From Acinetobacter sp. ANC 3832 (GTDB taxonomy: Bacteria > Pseudomonadota > Gammaproteobacteria > Pseudomonadales > Moraxellaceae): 64,000 nt of DNA. The number at the start of each line of letters is the position of its first letter. Positions within the stretch are counted from its first letter, which is position 1. Shown piece after piece: positions 31,165 to 40,604 of the stretch. Where the stretch lies: positions 1 to 64,000 of the forward strand of contig NZ_NEGJ01000011.1 of assembly GCF_002135415.1 (NCBI RefSeq), given 5' to 3'. The translations under genes and the position numbers were made by a program. The notes beneath the pieces are model-generated. The model was not told where the DNA came from. It worked only from the letters and a program-made list of their open reading frames with translations, and ran no database searches.

Positions 31165-31416
31165 TTACTTCCACTTTACTGCCTGTATTTCAGTTTTTTT
31201 GTTAGATTCAGCATCATTACTACTACAACCACAACCGCCACCACAGCCTGCTACCATTGCAGGTTTAAGCCAAGTTGCTAAACCATTCCAACCTTTTGCC
31301 TGACATAACTGAGACAGCTTTAAAAAAACTTTAAATGCAGATTTCGGAAATACTTTTTTAAATACAACCAAAGCACTCCAAGCAACCAAAATAGCAACAA
31401 TCAATACTTCAATCAT
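31165..31416 (-). CDS. FeoB-associated Cys-rich membrane protein
   Basis: Small protein of 83 residues encoded directly after feoB. It has one N-terminal transmembrane helix (about 3-20), a short basic amphipathic middle, and a cysteine-rich cluster GCGGGCGC near residues 58-65. Proteins of this type often replace FeoC in the third position of feo operons. The cysteines may bind iron or a cluster, but this is inferred. The 29-bp gap to feoB supports cotranscription. Confidence 0.82.
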   Translation of the reverse strand: MIEVLIVAILVAWSALVVFKKVFPKSAFKVFLKLSQLCQAKGWNGLATWLKPAMVAGCGGGCGCSSNDAESNKKTEIQAVKWK

Positions 31417-31445
31417 CTCAATCTCCTTCAGTTATTAACCCACTT

Positions 31446-33308
31446 TTATAAGCCAAAATAACCTGATGCAATTTGATACGTTAGGAATGACATGAGGTAA
31501 GCCAAACCAAATAAATAAGCCGTCATACCCAAAACAGTTTTCATCGAACCTGTTTCACGTTTCACAGTCGCTAAGGTTGCCAAACAATGTGGAGCATAAA
31601 TAAACCAAACCAACAATGATAAGCCTGTCGCCAATGACCACTTTAAATCACCAGTTGTGATTAATGCTTCTAAACCTTTAGATACTGCATCTTCATCCGT
31701 GGTCGATAAAGCATAAACCACACCCAATGATGCAACGAGCACTTCACGTGCTGCCATTGCAGGAATCAAGGCAATACAGATTTGCCAGTTAAATCCGAGT
31801 GGTGCAAAAATCGGTTGCATCAGATGCCCAAGCATACCCGCTAATGAATAATCAATTGCTGGAAGCATTGCACCTTCAGGTGGTTGTGGGAATGTGCATA
31901 AAAACCAAAGTAAAATTGAAAGCGCGAAGATGATGCCACCCACACGTTTCAAAAAGATTTTGGCACGATCTAATAGACCAATCCAAATACTTTTGATATC
32001 TGGAATACGATAACTCGGCAATTCCATCAATAAAGCATGTTGTGACTTATCTTTTTGAAAAAATTTCAGAACAAATGCAACCGCCAAAGCACTGACAATC
32101 CCTGACATATACAAGCCAAAGAGCACTAAACCTTGTAAGTTTAAAAAACCCCAAACCGTTTGAGCTGGGATAAAAGCAGCAATTAGTAACGCATAAACTG
32201 GAAGTCGTGCTGAGCACGTCATTAACGGTGCAACAAAGATAGTTACCAATCGATCACGTGGATCTTGAATACTACGAGTTGCCATAATTCCAGGAACAGC
32301 ACAGGCAAAACTAGACAGTAAAGGAATAAAAGCACGACCACTTAAGCCGGCTTTAAACATCAACTTATCCAATAAGAATGCCGCGCGAGGTAAATAACCT
32401 GATTCTTCTAATACTAAAATAAAGAAGAATAGAATTAAAATTTGTGGCAAGAATACAACCACGCCTCCCGCACCCGCAATAATTCCATCAACCACAAGAC
32501 TGTGTAGCAAAGGTTGAGTAATCAACCCACCGATCTGCTCACCCAACCATGCAAAGCAATCTTCGATGCGAGTCATGATCGGTTCAGCCCAAGAGAATAC
32601 GGCCTGAAATACCACAAACATCATTACAGCTAAGCTAAGCAAACCAAATACTGGATGTAAGAAAATCTTATCTAAAAAATCAGTACGCTTATCTTCATGG
32701 TCAACAAACTGCACCACATCTTTTAGAAGTTGATCAATTTTTTCATGATTGCTGCCCGAAAGCTTCACATCACTCAATTCTGTTTCAGGAGTATGGAATT
32801 TCTCTCGATCCAATGCACCCATCAGATTGATAATACCAGAGTCACGGACTGCAACAGTTTCAACGACAGGAACGCCTAAGCGCTGCACCAATTTTTGCGT
32901 GTTGATTTGCATACCACGACGGCGTGCTTCATCCATCATGTTCAGTACAAGTAAAATGGGTTTACCCAATTCAATCACTTCAAGCACTAAACCAAGGTGT
33001 AACTGCAAATTCGTTGCATCAACCACACATAAAAATGCGTCTTGTTGCTCTTCACCTGCAACTTTACCTTGTACCACATCGCGCGTAATCGCTTCATCTG
33101 GACTGGTTGCATTTAAGCTATATGTACCCGGTAAATCCAGTACACGAACCGCGCGCCCTGAAGGCAAAGTGAACGTTCCTGTTTTACGTTCAACTGTCAC
33201 ACCTGCATAGTTTGCAACTTTTTGGCGTGTACCTGTTAAATGATTGAATAATGAAGTTTTACCACAGTTAGGATTACCCACTAAAGCAATACGTAAAGCC
33301 TCGCTCAT
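31446..33308 (-). CDS. feoB: Ferrous iron transporter FeoB
   Basis: Inner-membrane Fe2+ importer with a GTPase domain. The 620-residue protein begins with the G domain: GNPNCGKTSLFN (residues 11-22), DLPGTYSLN (G3) and LNMMDEA (G4). A GDI-like region follows, then a membrane part with two Gate domains containing LLSSFACAVPGIMATR and APLMTCSARLPVYALL. At 620 residues it is shorter than the 773 of E. coli, with a reduced C-terminus. The ATG overlaps the feoA stop by 4 bp (ATGA), indicating coupling. Confidence 0.96.
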   Translation of the reverse strand: MSEALRIALVGNPNCGKTSLFNHLTGTRQKVANYAGVTVERKTGTFTLPSGRAVRVLDLPGTYSLNATSPDEAITRDVVQGKVAGEEQQDAFLCVVDATNLQLHLGLVLEVIELGKPILLVLNMMDEARRRGMQINTQKLVQRLGVPVVETVAVRDSGIINLMGALDREKFHTPETELSDVKLSGSNHEKIDQLLKDVVQFVDHEDKRTDFLDKIFLHPVFGLLSLAVMMFVVFQAVFSWAEPIMTRIEDCFAWLGEQIGGLITQPLLHSLVVDGIIAGAGGVVVFLPQILILFFFILVLEESGYLPRAAFLLDKLMFKAGLSGRAFIPLLSSFACAVPGIMATRSIQDPRDRLVTIFVAPLMTCSARLPVYALLIAAFIPAQTVWGFLNLQGLVLFGLYMSGIVSALAVAFVLKFFQKDKSQHALLMELPSYRIPDIKSIWIGLLDRAKIFLKRVGGIIFALSILLWFLCTFPQPPEGAMLPAIDYSLAGMLGHLMQPIFAPLGFNWQICIALIPAMAAREVLVASLGVVYALSTTDEDAVSKGLEALITTGDLKWSLATGLSLLVWFIYAPHCLATLATVKRETGSMKTVLGMTAYLFGLAYLMSFLTYQIASGYFGL

Positions 33309-33586
33309 GCGGTAACTCCTTTCACTTCTAAATTATTTTCAACACTTATTTCAATTTTTCCAGCTTCAACTTTACGTAAAGCAAAGCGAGTGAAACCAAT
33401 TTGAATAAGAATAGGGTCACCGCCAAATATACCTTTGGTAATGACTTGAACACTTGCTCCAGGAATAAAACCTAATGTTTCCAAGCGACTAGCAACAAGG
33501 TCGGGATGACTCGAATCATCATCTAATGCCCGATTAACCTTAGTGATAATGGCCGTCTGCTTCACTTTCAATTCTGACAAACGCAC
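33305..33586 (-). CDS. feoA: Ferrous iron transport protein A
   Basis: Small cytoplasmic SH3-like protein that modulates FeoB. The 93-residue sequence has the family pattern of a beta barrel with RLETLGFIPGASVQVI and RFALRKVEAGKIEI. The start is GTG at 33586, with an AGGG element about ten bases upstream. It is the first gene of feoA-feoB-Cys-rich peptide and lies just downstream of a Fur-box-like site. Confidence 0.93.
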   Translation of the reverse strand: MRLSELKVKQTAIITKVNRALDDDSSHPDLVASRLETLGFIPGASVQVITKGIFGGDPILIQIGFTRFALRKVEAGKIEISVENNLEVKGVTA

Positions 33587-33623
33587 TGCAACTGACCCTA
33601 ATAAAGATGCATAAATTTAGTTG

Positions 33624-33629
33624 ATTATA
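33624..33629 (-). promoter_or_regulatory. -10 box of the feo promoter
   Basis: A perfect TATAAT on the minus strand 38 bp upstream of the feoA start. The -35 is weak (TTAGTA, 18-bp spacer). The Fur-box-like site overlaps the spacer and the -35. Confidence 0.55.
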
Positions 33630-33633
33630 CATA

Positions 33634-33654
33634 CAAATGAGAATAATTACTAAG
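33634..33654 (-). promoter_or_regulatory. Fur-box-like operator of feoAB
   Basis: The segment AAATGAGAATAATTACTAA resembles the 19-bp Fur box with its GAGAAT-type hexamers, and a related AATTCTCATT lies 16 bp further upstream. Its position across the -10/-35 spacer fits Fur repression by iron. Match judged by eye. Confidence 0.55.
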
Positions 33655-33758
33655 TAAGGTTTGATTCCAATTCTCATTCAGTAACGCTCATTCGACTTTA
33701 AAGCTGTTTTAGTCTACATTTCAACTATAAAATGATATGACATTTGAAAACTTAACTC

Positions 33759-34676
33759 ATGCTCAACAAAAAACCACGCATTCCTACAGCAGTGACCATT
33801 CCTGAACAGTTGAGCTTTCTACAAGGTTACCGTGATTATTTAATCGCACAAACGGTTAGTCCACATACACGTAATGCCTATCTATCTGATTTAATTCAAG
33901 CCAGTGAATGTGTTCAACATCATTTACCGCAATGGACGCATGATGATATTTCAGATGTTTTAATTGCTTTGACCAAACAAGGTAAAAGCCCGCGCTCTAT
34001 TGCGCGTACTTTGTCGGCTTTACGTTCTTTTTTTAAGTTTTTACGTGAACAAAAAATTCGTTTAGATAATCCGATTGCTTCGCACAAAACGCCAAAATTA
34101 GGCAGAGCCTTACCCAAAGATTTATCTGAAGAAGATGTCGAAGCACTCATTCACGCACCCGATATTAATACAGCATTAGGTTTACGAGATCGTGCCATGC
34201 TTGAAGTGCTCTATGCATGTGGCTTACGAGTCTCTGAATTGACTAACTTACGTATTGATTTAATTAATTTAAAACAAGGCTATTTACGCGTTCTTGGTAA
34301 AGGCAATAAAGAACGTCTAGTACCATTGGGTGAAGTTGCATGTGAATGGGTAGAAAAATATTTATCAGAAGCACGCGCTCAACTCTATAAATCAGCCACT
34401 GACTACTTATTTTTAACTCAGCACGGCGGAATCATGAGTCGTCAGAATTTTTGGTATGCGATTAAACGTTATGCTTTACAAGCAGGTGTACAAATGGAGC
34501 TTTCTCCACATACCTTACGCCACGCTTTTGCAACACATCTGCTGAATCATGGTGCCGATTTACGTGTCGTACAAATGCTACTCGGACATAGTGACTTATC
34601 CACCACACAGATTTATACCCATGTCGCACAAGTCCGTATGCAACAATTACATGCGCAACATCATCCACGTGCATAA
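33759..34676 (+). CDS. xerD: Site-specific tyrosine recombinase XerD
   Basis: Resolves chromosome dimers at dif with XerC under FtsK control. The 305-residue protein has an N-terminal SAM-like core-binding domain and a catalytic domain. The catalytic residues are Arg in ACGLRVSEL (about 149), Lys in LGKGNKERLVPLG, the HTLRH pair, His in LGHSDLSTTQIYTH, and nucleophile Tyr near residue 286. LPKDLSEEDVEALI and FATHLLNHGADLRVVQ are more like XerD than XerC. It is followed by dsbC, hom and thrC, as in Pseudomonas. Confidence 0.94.
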   Translation: MLNKKPRIPTAVTIPEQLSFLQGYRDYLIAQTVSPHTRNAYLSDLIQASECVQHHLPQWTHDDISDVLIALTKQGKSPRSIARTLSALRSFFKFLREQKIRLDNPIASHKTPKLGRALPKDLSEEDVEALIHAPDINTALGLRDRAMLEVLYACGLRVSELTNLRIDLINLKQGYLRVLGKGNKERLVPLGEVACEWVEKYLSEARAQLYKSATDYLFLTQHGGIMSRQNFWYAIKRYALQAGVQMELSPHTLRHAFATHLLNHGADLRVVQMLLGHSDLSTTQIYTHVAQVRMQQLHAQHHPRA

Positions 34677-34925
34677 AACACGTTCAACTTAATTTTTTAA
34701 ATATTCAAGTTCACTACACTTTCACACAAAACTTTCGAGTGTTATTTAAGGAAAAATCCAAAGAGTATGTTCATCTTTATGCAAGATGTTTAAAGACTGA
34801 GATCTATCCACAATATTATTTATATCGCCAATTTACATCCCTTAATCATGTTTTAACGAATGAGCTGATTTTTTTTGTTATGCTTATCCACTCAAAATAA
34901 AGCTGAAAAACATAAAGAGTTGTTT

Positions 34926-35738
34926 ATGCAATTGAACCGTTCAAAATTGATGATTGCTTGTATGCTTGCGAGTGCAACAGCACTCAGTGCTTGTTCTAAA
35001 TCTGATGGTGCTAAAAAAGATGATACTTTGACAGCAACAGCGCCTGCCACAGGTGAAGCTTCGAATCTAACTGAGCGTAATGCGAAACAAAGACTCATTG
35101 ACACGTTACAAAAGAATTTTAAAACTGCGAATATCAATGCCAAAATTCTTGATGTCAAAGCCACTGAAGTCCCAAGTTTATATTGGGTGAGCATGGAAGG
35201 TATGAGTTCAGTCTATGCAACTAGCGATGGTAAATACATTATTCAAGGTGATGTAATCCGTTTAGGTGATAAAAAACTCAGCAGTATTAGTGATAAACTG
35301 CAAGCTGTAGAGAATAAAAAGCATCTTGCTGCGTTAAAAGTAGAAGACTTATTGGTTTATCCAACCAAGGGCAAAGCCAAGCATGTCGTTTACATCTTCA
35401 CAGATGCAAGTTGCCCGTATTGCCATAAATTGCATGAGCACATTCCTGAGATTACAGCAAAAGGAATTGAAGTTCGCTATATCGCTTGGCCACGTGGTGA
35501 GCAATTTATGCCTGCCATGGAAAGTGTTTGGTGTAGTGCAGACCGTCAAGCTGCCTTTACTCAAGCTGTTGCGGGTGCGCACCTTCCACCTGCAACATGT
35601 AAAAATCCTGTGAAAGATCAATACCAATTAGGCTTAAATATGGGTGTGAATGGCACTCCTGCAATCTACAATGCAGATGGTGAATATCTGGGTGGTTACA
35701 TGACTGCTGATGACTTAGATAAGCGCTTAAATAACTAA
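34926..35738 (+). CDS. dsbC: Thiol:disulfide interchange protein DsbC, lipoprotein form
   Basis: Periplasmic disulfide isomerase, kept reduced by DsbD. The 270-residue protein has an N-terminal dimerisation domain, a linker helix and a thioredoxin fold with active site CPYC near residue 163 (DASCPYCHKLHEH) and the cis-Pro loop NGTPAIYN. The N-terminus carries a lipobox LSAC (Cys23), so this DsbC appears membrane-anchored rather than soluble as in E. coli. The ATG at 34926 has AAAGAG upstream; an in-frame ATG-like start at 34875 would bury the signal peptide. It lies between xerD and hom. Confidence 0.92.
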   Translation: MQLNRSKLMIACMLASATALSACSKSDGAKKDDTLTATAPATGEASNLTERNAKQRLIDTLQKNFKTANINAKILDVKATEVPSLYWVSMEGMSSVYATSDGKYIIQGDVIRLGDKKLSSISDKLQAVENKKHLAALKVEDLLVYPTKGKAKHVVYIFTDASCPYCHKLHEHIPEITAKGIEVRYIAWPRGEQFMPAMESVWCSADRQAAFTQAVAGAHLPPATCKNPVKDQYQLGLNMGVNGTPAIYNADGEYLGGYMTADDLDKRLNN

Positions 35739-35792
35739 TATTTATTAGTTATTTAACTATTATTTATCGATTTTTAATAAACAAATATAAAG

Positions 35793-35825
35793 ATGCGCTA
35801 GACCCTAGAGTCTGGCGCATTTTTT
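35793..35825 (+). terminator. Intrinsic terminator after dsbC
   Basis: Stem ATGCGCTAGAC / GTCTGGCGCAT (one G-T pair) with a 6-nt loop and a T-run, located between dsbC and hom. It shows that hom has its own promoter. Confidence 0.88.
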
Positions 35826-35874
35826 AGCTATGATCTATCTTTAATATAATTTATATATTTTTTTGGAGTGTGAC

Positions 35875-37179
35875 GTGAAACCAGTTCGTCTGGCTATACT
35901 CGGTCTAGGTACCGTTGGTGGTGGAGCCCTTAAACTATTACAAGAAAACGCTGCTGAAATTAGACGTCGCACCGGTCGTGAAATTCAAATTACCCATGTA
36001 GGTACACGCCGTCCTCGCCCAGATTTAAATTTACCAGAAAGTGTTAAACAAAGTGCAAACCTTATGGACATCGTGCGTCAGCCCGATGTCGATGTTGTGG
36101 TTGAAGTGATGGGTGGTATTCATCCTGCTTATGAAATCATCATGGAAGCGATGAAACATGGCAAACACATTGTCACTGCAAATAAAGCACTACTTGCTGA
36201 ACATGGCAATGAATTGTTTAAAGCCGCGGATGAGCATCATGTGCAAATTGCATTTGAAGCAGCTGTTGCTGGTGGTATTCCCATTATTAAAGTGATTCGT
36301 GAAGGTTTGGCTGCCAATAAAATTGATTGGCTTGCTGGGATCATCAATGGTACAGGTAACTTCATTCTCACTGAAATGAGTGAAAAAGGTCGTGCCTTTG
36401 CAGATGTATTACAAGAAGCACAAGAATTAGGTTATGCAGAAGCAGATCCGACTTTTGATGTGGAAGGTATTGATGCTGCACATAAACTCACGATTCTTGC
36501 ATCATGTGCATTTGGTATTCCTTTACAGTTTGACAAGGTGTATACCGAAGGTATTACCAAAGTGACAGCTCAAGATGTTAAATATGCTGAAGAGCTTGGC
36601 TATCGCATTAAACATTTAGGTATTGCACGTCGTTTAGACAAGGGCATTGAACTGCGTGTTCATCCAACATTGATTCCTGAAGAAGAATTGATTGCCAATG
36701 TAAATGGCGTAAAAAATGCCGTACTGGTACAAGCCAATGCGGTTGGTCCAACACTGTATTACGGTGCGGGTGCAGGTGCAGGACCTACGGCTTCTGCTGT
36801 CGTTGCAGACGTGATCGATATTGTTCGTGACATCATTTATACCGAAGATGGTGCAGGCACGATTCCACAACTTGCCTTTGAAGCATTGTCTGATCTCAAT
36901 ATTTTAAGTAGCGATGAAATGACCACAGGTTATTACTTGCGTTTGAATGCTGAAGATAAAATGGGCGTACTTGCAGATGTAACGACCATTTTAAGTCGTG
37001 CAGGTATTAGTATTGATGCCATCATGCAACAACCGCGCTTAAAAGATTTGATTCCAATTGTGATTTTAACTGATCCAATCGTGGAATCTAAAATGAATGC
37101 AGCGATTACTCAGATTCAAGCTTTGCCTGTGATTCATGGCGAAATCGTACGAATTCGTTTAGAATTGCTTGATAACTAA
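35875..37179 (+). CDS. hom: Homoserine dehydrogenase
   Basis: NAD(P)H-dependent reduction of aspartate semialdehyde to homoserine, the branch to threonine and methionine. The 434-residue protein has an N-terminal nucleotide-binding motif GLGTVGGGALKLL, the catalytic region with INGTGNFILTEMSEKG and DPTFDVEGIDAAHKL, and a C-terminal ACT domain (about 350-430) for feedback by threonine. The GTG at 35875 has GGAG six bases upstream. An upstream TTG frame start has no ribosome site. It is followed by thrC after 157 bp. Confidence 0.96.
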   Translation: MKPVRLAILGLGTVGGGALKLLQENAAEIRRRTGREIQITHVGTRRPRPDLNLPESVKQSANLMDIVRQPDVDVVVEVMGGIHPAYEIIMEAMKHGKHIVTANKALLAEHGNELFKAADEHHVQIAFEAAVAGGIPIIKVIREGLAANKIDWLAGIINGTGNFILTEMSEKGRAFADVLQEAQELGYAEADPTFDVEGIDAAHKLTILASCAFGIPLQFDKVYTEGITKVTAQDVKYAEELGYRIKHLGIARRLDKGIELRVHPTLIPEEELIANVNGVKNAVLVQANAVGPTLYYGAGAGAGPTASAVVADVIDIVRDIIYTEDGAGTIPQLAFEALSDLNILSSDEMTTGYYLRLNAEDKMGVLADVTTILSRAGISIDAIMQQPRLKDLIPIVILTDPIVESKMNAAITQIQALPVIHGEIVRIRLELLDN

Positions 37180-37336
37180 TCGGGTTTTAAATCTCTCTGA
37201 ACCTTGCTTTGTATAAGGAAGATAGCGATGAATTTGAAATATATCGAATTTATACATCTTCCTTGTCCATTGAAAAATCGGATAGAGAGATAAAAAGAAC
37301 ACCAAAATTTGCTCTACATACAATTGGAATACCATC

Positions 37337-38476
37337 ATGTCTCATGCTAATCGCTATACAGGACTTGTTGATCGCTATCGTGACCGCTTGCCAGTATCAC
37401 CAACAACTCGTGCAATTTCACTCAATGAAGGGAACACCCCTCTCATTAAGCTTGAAAACATTCCGCGTATTCTTGGTAAAGACGTTGAAATTTATGTGAA
37501 GTATGAGGGTTTAAACCCGACTGGTTCATTTAAAGACCGTGGTATGACCATGGCTGTCACAAAAGCGGTTGAAGAAGGCTCTAAAGCCATTATCTGTGCA
37601 TCTACAGGGAATACTTCTGCTGCTGCTGCCGCATATGCTGCTCGTGCAGGCATTAAAGCATTTGTTTTAATTCCTGAAGGCAAAATTGCAATGGGTAAAA
37701 TGGCTCAAGCAATGATGTACGGCGCAATCACCATGCAGATTCGTGGTAATTTCGATGACGGTATGCGTTTGGTTAAAGAAGTGGCTGATCAAGCACCTGT
37801 GACGATTGTGAACTCAATCAACCCTTACCGCCTACAAGGTCAAAAAACAATTGCATATGAAATTGTGGATGCTTTAGGTCGTGCACCTGATTATCACTGC
37901 TTACCTGTGGGTAATGCGGGTAATATCACAGCACATTGGATGGGTTATACCGAAGCATTGACTGAATCTTTTGAATATCCAAGAGATCAAGTAATTTATG
38001 ATGCTGAAGCGGATGCTTTCACTGGTGCTAAACCAGCGGGTCGTCCAATAATGGTTGGCTATCAAGCGTCTGGTGCTGCACCATTCCTTCGTGGCGGCCC
38101 TATTTCTGACCCTGAAACGGTTGCAACAGCAATTCGTATTGGTAACCCACAAAGCTTCAATCATGCAAAAGCCGTAGTTAAAGAATCAGAAGGTTGGTTC
38201 GATGAATTAACTGATGCTGAAATTTTAGATGCGCAACGTATGCTTTCTATGTATGAAGGTGTATTTGTTGAACCTGCATCTGCTGCTTCTATTGGCGGTG
38301 CAATGCGTGATATTAAAGCTGGTAAAATTGCTGAAGGTTCAGTGATTGTTTGTACTGTAACAGGCAACGGTCTTAAAGATCCTGATACTGCAATCAAGCA
38401 ATGTGAAGATGCCGTTATGCTTTCAATTGATGCAACCATGAACCAAGTAAAAGAATCTATTCTTTCAAATATGTAA
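37337..38476 (+). CDS. thrC: Threonine synthase
   Basis: PLP-dependent conversion of O-phosphohomoserine to threonine. The 379-residue protein is of the shorter bacterial type, with the PLP Lys in NPTGSFKDRGMT near residue 66, ASTGNTSAAAAAYAARAG and the glycine loop VGNAGNITAHW. It directly follows hom, as in Pseudomonas. A frame that starts at 37209 across its beginning is a shadow. A terminator follows the gene. Confidence 0.96.
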   Translation: MSHANRYTGLVDRYRDRLPVSPTTRAISLNEGNTPLIKLENIPRILGKDVEIYVKYEGLNPTGSFKDRGMTMAVTKAVEEGSKAIICASTGNTSAAAAAYAARAGIKAFVLIPEGKIAMGKMAQAMMYGAITMQIRGNFDDGMRLVKEVADQAPVTIVNSINPYRLQGQKTIAYEIVDALGRAPDYHCLPVGNAGNITAHWMGYTEALTESFEYPRDQVIYDAEADAFTGAKPAGRPIMVGYQASGAAPFLRGGPISDPETVATAIRIGNPQSFNHAKAVVKESEGWFDELTDAEILDAQRMLSMYEGVFVEPASAASIGGAMRDIKAGKIAEGSVIVCTVTGNGLKDPDTAIKQCEDAVMLSIDATMNQVKESILSNM

Positions 38477-38490
38477 AACTGAATATGAGT

Positions 38491-38518
38491 AAAAAACCTG
38501 CCCAGTGCAGGTTTTTTT
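38491..38518 (+). terminator. Intrinsic terminator of thrC
   Basis: Stem AAAAAACCTGC / GCAGGTTTTTT with a short loop and T-run, 15 bp past the thrC stop. Confidence 0.92.
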
Positions 38519-38585
38519 ATTCGATGAATAGACTGTTATATAAAATTTTCATGCACAAAATCTATAATCGCTGTTCATAAAAAAA

Positions 38586-38599
38586 CTCCTCAATAGGAG
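38586..38599 (-). terminator. Intrinsic terminator of pbpG
   Basis: Short stem CTCCT / AGGAG with a 4-nt loop, flanked by A-runs on one side and T-runs on the other, 31 bp past the pbpG stop on the minus strand. The stem is short. Confidence 0.65.
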
Positions 38600-38630
38600 C
38601 TTTTTCAAATCAATTTAAGCGAATCAAAAA

Positions 38631-39710
38631 TTAAATACGTTTTGGTAAATTACTCACCCAATTCAGCAAGTTTGTTGCATCATTGGTACGTGCTTGAGAA
38701 GTACTTGCACCCAGTAAAACAACCACTGCTGGACGATTATTTACTGTTGTGTGCATCACAACGCAACGCCCTGCTTCATTAATATAACCAGTTTTTGAAA
38801 TATTAATATTCCAGCCACCATTACGAACAAGCGCATTGGTGTTGTTAGACTTCAATACACGATAGCCCAAATTGAAATCGTAATGCGCTGTGGTGGAGAA
38901 TTGACGGATCAAACCATACTGAGATGCCGCACTCACCAAAATGCCTAAATCACGCGCTGAAGAGACGTTATGCGGATCTAAACCTGTTGATTCTGCATAA
39001 TGGGTTGAGTTCATGCCCAATTGACGTGCTTTAGAATTCATTGCTGCAATAAATGCAGGACGGCCACCTGGATAGGTTCGTGCTAAAGCAGCCGCAGCAG
39101 GATTTTCAGACTTCATCAATGCAACCAACAACATCTCTGCACGATTCATCGTATCGCCCGCTTTTAAGGTCGAGCTTGAATTTTTACCACCTGCGCCTGC
39201 AAAATCAATCTGTTGCAAAGTAATGTCTTCAGACATATTTAAACGTGCATCAGCAGTCACCACAGCCGTCATCAATTTTGTGATTGATGCAATTGGCATT
39301 GCTGTATTGGTATTTTTACTAAACAAGACTTCGCCTGTTTTCGCATCCATGACCAAAGCAGCACGTGCATTTACAGAAGGTTGGTTACTATAACTACTAG
39401 TATCAAAAATTTGTACCGTCTTCGGTGCAGAGCTAACAGAAACACTGTTCAACTGACGCAGTGTTGTTGTTACTGTTGCTGAACCTTGTGGTGAAGGCTC
39501 TAGATTACTAATATTACTATTTGCAGTACTGGTTGTTGCCGTTACATCACTGTTGAGCAGTTGGTTCGCATCATCAGCAGACCAATTGATTGAAGCTTGA
39601 CCACTATTCCCCGAGGAATTAATCACAAGATCTGCAAAACTTGTTGAACTCAAACTGAGTAGTACGGATAAACTCAGTATATGCTTTAGCATTTTTTTAG
39701 ATTTTTTCAC
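38631..39710 (-). CDS. pbpG: D-alanyl-D-alanine endopeptidase PBP7/8
   Basis: Periplasmic low-molecular-weight penicillin-binding protein that cleaves peptidoglycan cross-links. The 359-residue protein has a signal peptide ending near SFA, a Ser/Thr/Asn-rich segment (about 28-110) and a catalytic domain. The catalytic motifs are SITK (Ser near 145), SEN (about 198) and KTG (about 311). The N-terminal linker is longer than in E. coli PBP7. In A. baumannii pbpG has been linked to survival in serum, from memory of the literature. It diverges from gacA. Confidence 0.92.
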   Translation of the reverse strand: MKKSKKMLKHILSLSVLLSLSSTSFADLVINSSGNSGQASINWSADDANQLLNSDVTATTSTANSNISNLEPSPQGSATVTTTLRQLNSVSVSSAPKTVQIFDTSSYSNQPSVNARAALVMDAKTGEVLFSKNTNTAMPIASITKLMTAVVTADARLNMSEDITLQQIDFAGAGGKNSSSTLKAGDTMNRAEMLLVALMKSENPAAAALARTYPGGRPAFIAAMNSKARQLGMNSTHYAESTGLDPHNVSSARDLGILVSAASQYGLIRQFSTTAHYDFNLGYRVLKSNNTNALVRNGGWNINISKTGYINEAGRCVVMHTTVNNRPAVVVLLGASTSQARTNDATNLLNWVSNLPKRI

Positions 39711-39931
39711 GATAACCTACTCATCTTAGGGGGTATTTAGCAATCTTGCTTCTTACCTCAAATATGACTTACATTTACACGATGACGCGGATAATATGAA
39801 CTCACGAGATTGTGCATAACGATTTCTAATAAAAGATTAGGATAGCATTGCTAATTTTGTTATGACATTGCAAGTGAATTTTGCGTTATGTAACAAAAAA
39901 CATGATATTTAATATACAAAGGAGGTGCAAT

Positions 39932-40567
39932 GTGATTACAGTTTTAGTTGTTGATGACCACGAATTAGTGCGCACTGGTATTTGTCGTATGCTTGAAGAT
40001 CAGATGGATATCCAAGTGATTGGACAAGCTGAATCGGGTGAAGAAGCGATTGCTTTGGTACGTCAGCATCATCCCAATATCGTTTTATTAGATGTAAATA
40101 TGCCTGGTATAGGTGGAGTAGAAACAACACGACGTTTATTACAAACGGCGCCTGAAACCAAAGTACTTGCTGTGAGTGGCTTGGCTGAAGAGCCCTACCC
40201 TTCACTGTTATTGAAAGCAGGTGCAAGAGGTTATATCACCAAAGGTGCACCCATTACAGAAATGGTTCGTGCCATTAAAAAAGTCATGCAAGGTGGAAAA
40301 TATTTTAGTGCTGATATTGCAGAACAATTGGCAAGCTCATATTTATCTGACACACAAACCTCACCCTTCGATGCACTCTCTGAACGTGAAATGCAAGTTG
40401 CTATGATGGTGGTGAATTGTATTAGCGCCCAAGAAATATCAGATAAGCTTTTTGTCAGTGTTAAAACCGTCAATACTTATCGATATCGAATATTTGAAAA
40501 ACTCAATCTCGACAGTGATGTTAAATTAACGCATTTAGCGATTCGCTATGGGTTAATTAAGCCTTAA
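39932..40567 (+). CDS. gacA: NarL/FixJ-type response regulator GacA
   Basis: Response regulator expected to be phosphorylated by a GacS-type kinase encoded elsewhere. The 211-residue protein has a receiver domain with phosphoacceptor Asp54 (IVLLDVNMPG) and a C-terminal LuxR-type HTH (about 145-205) with LSEREMQVAMMVVN and SVKTVNTYRYRIFEKL. The start is GTG with a near-perfect AAGGAGG eight bases upstream; an overlapping ATG is out of frame and stops at once. The gene lies 37 bp before pilS. Confidence 0.93.
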   Translation: MITVLVVDDHELVRTGICRMLEDQMDIQVIGQAESGEEAIALVRQHHPNIVLLDVNMPGIGGVETTRRLLQTAPETKVLAVSGLAEEPYPSLLLKAGARGYITKGAPITEMVRAIKKVMQGGKYFSADIAEQLASSYLSDTQTSPFDALSEREMQVAMMVVNCISAQEISDKLFVSVKTVNTYRYRIFEKLNLDSDVKLTHLAIRYGLIKP

Positions 40568-40604
40568 AAACTGTCACGTAAAAAAGAATCACAAGAGTAC
40601 ACTT

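Noticed and set aside
33759..34676. XerD considered as a mobile-element integrase
   Set aside because: Its length, motifs and fixed order with dsbC, hom and thrC mark it as the housekeeping recombinase.
37209..37499. 96-codon plus-strand ORF before thrC
   Set aside because: It runs into thrC in another frame, lacks a ribosome site and has no coding-like composition.
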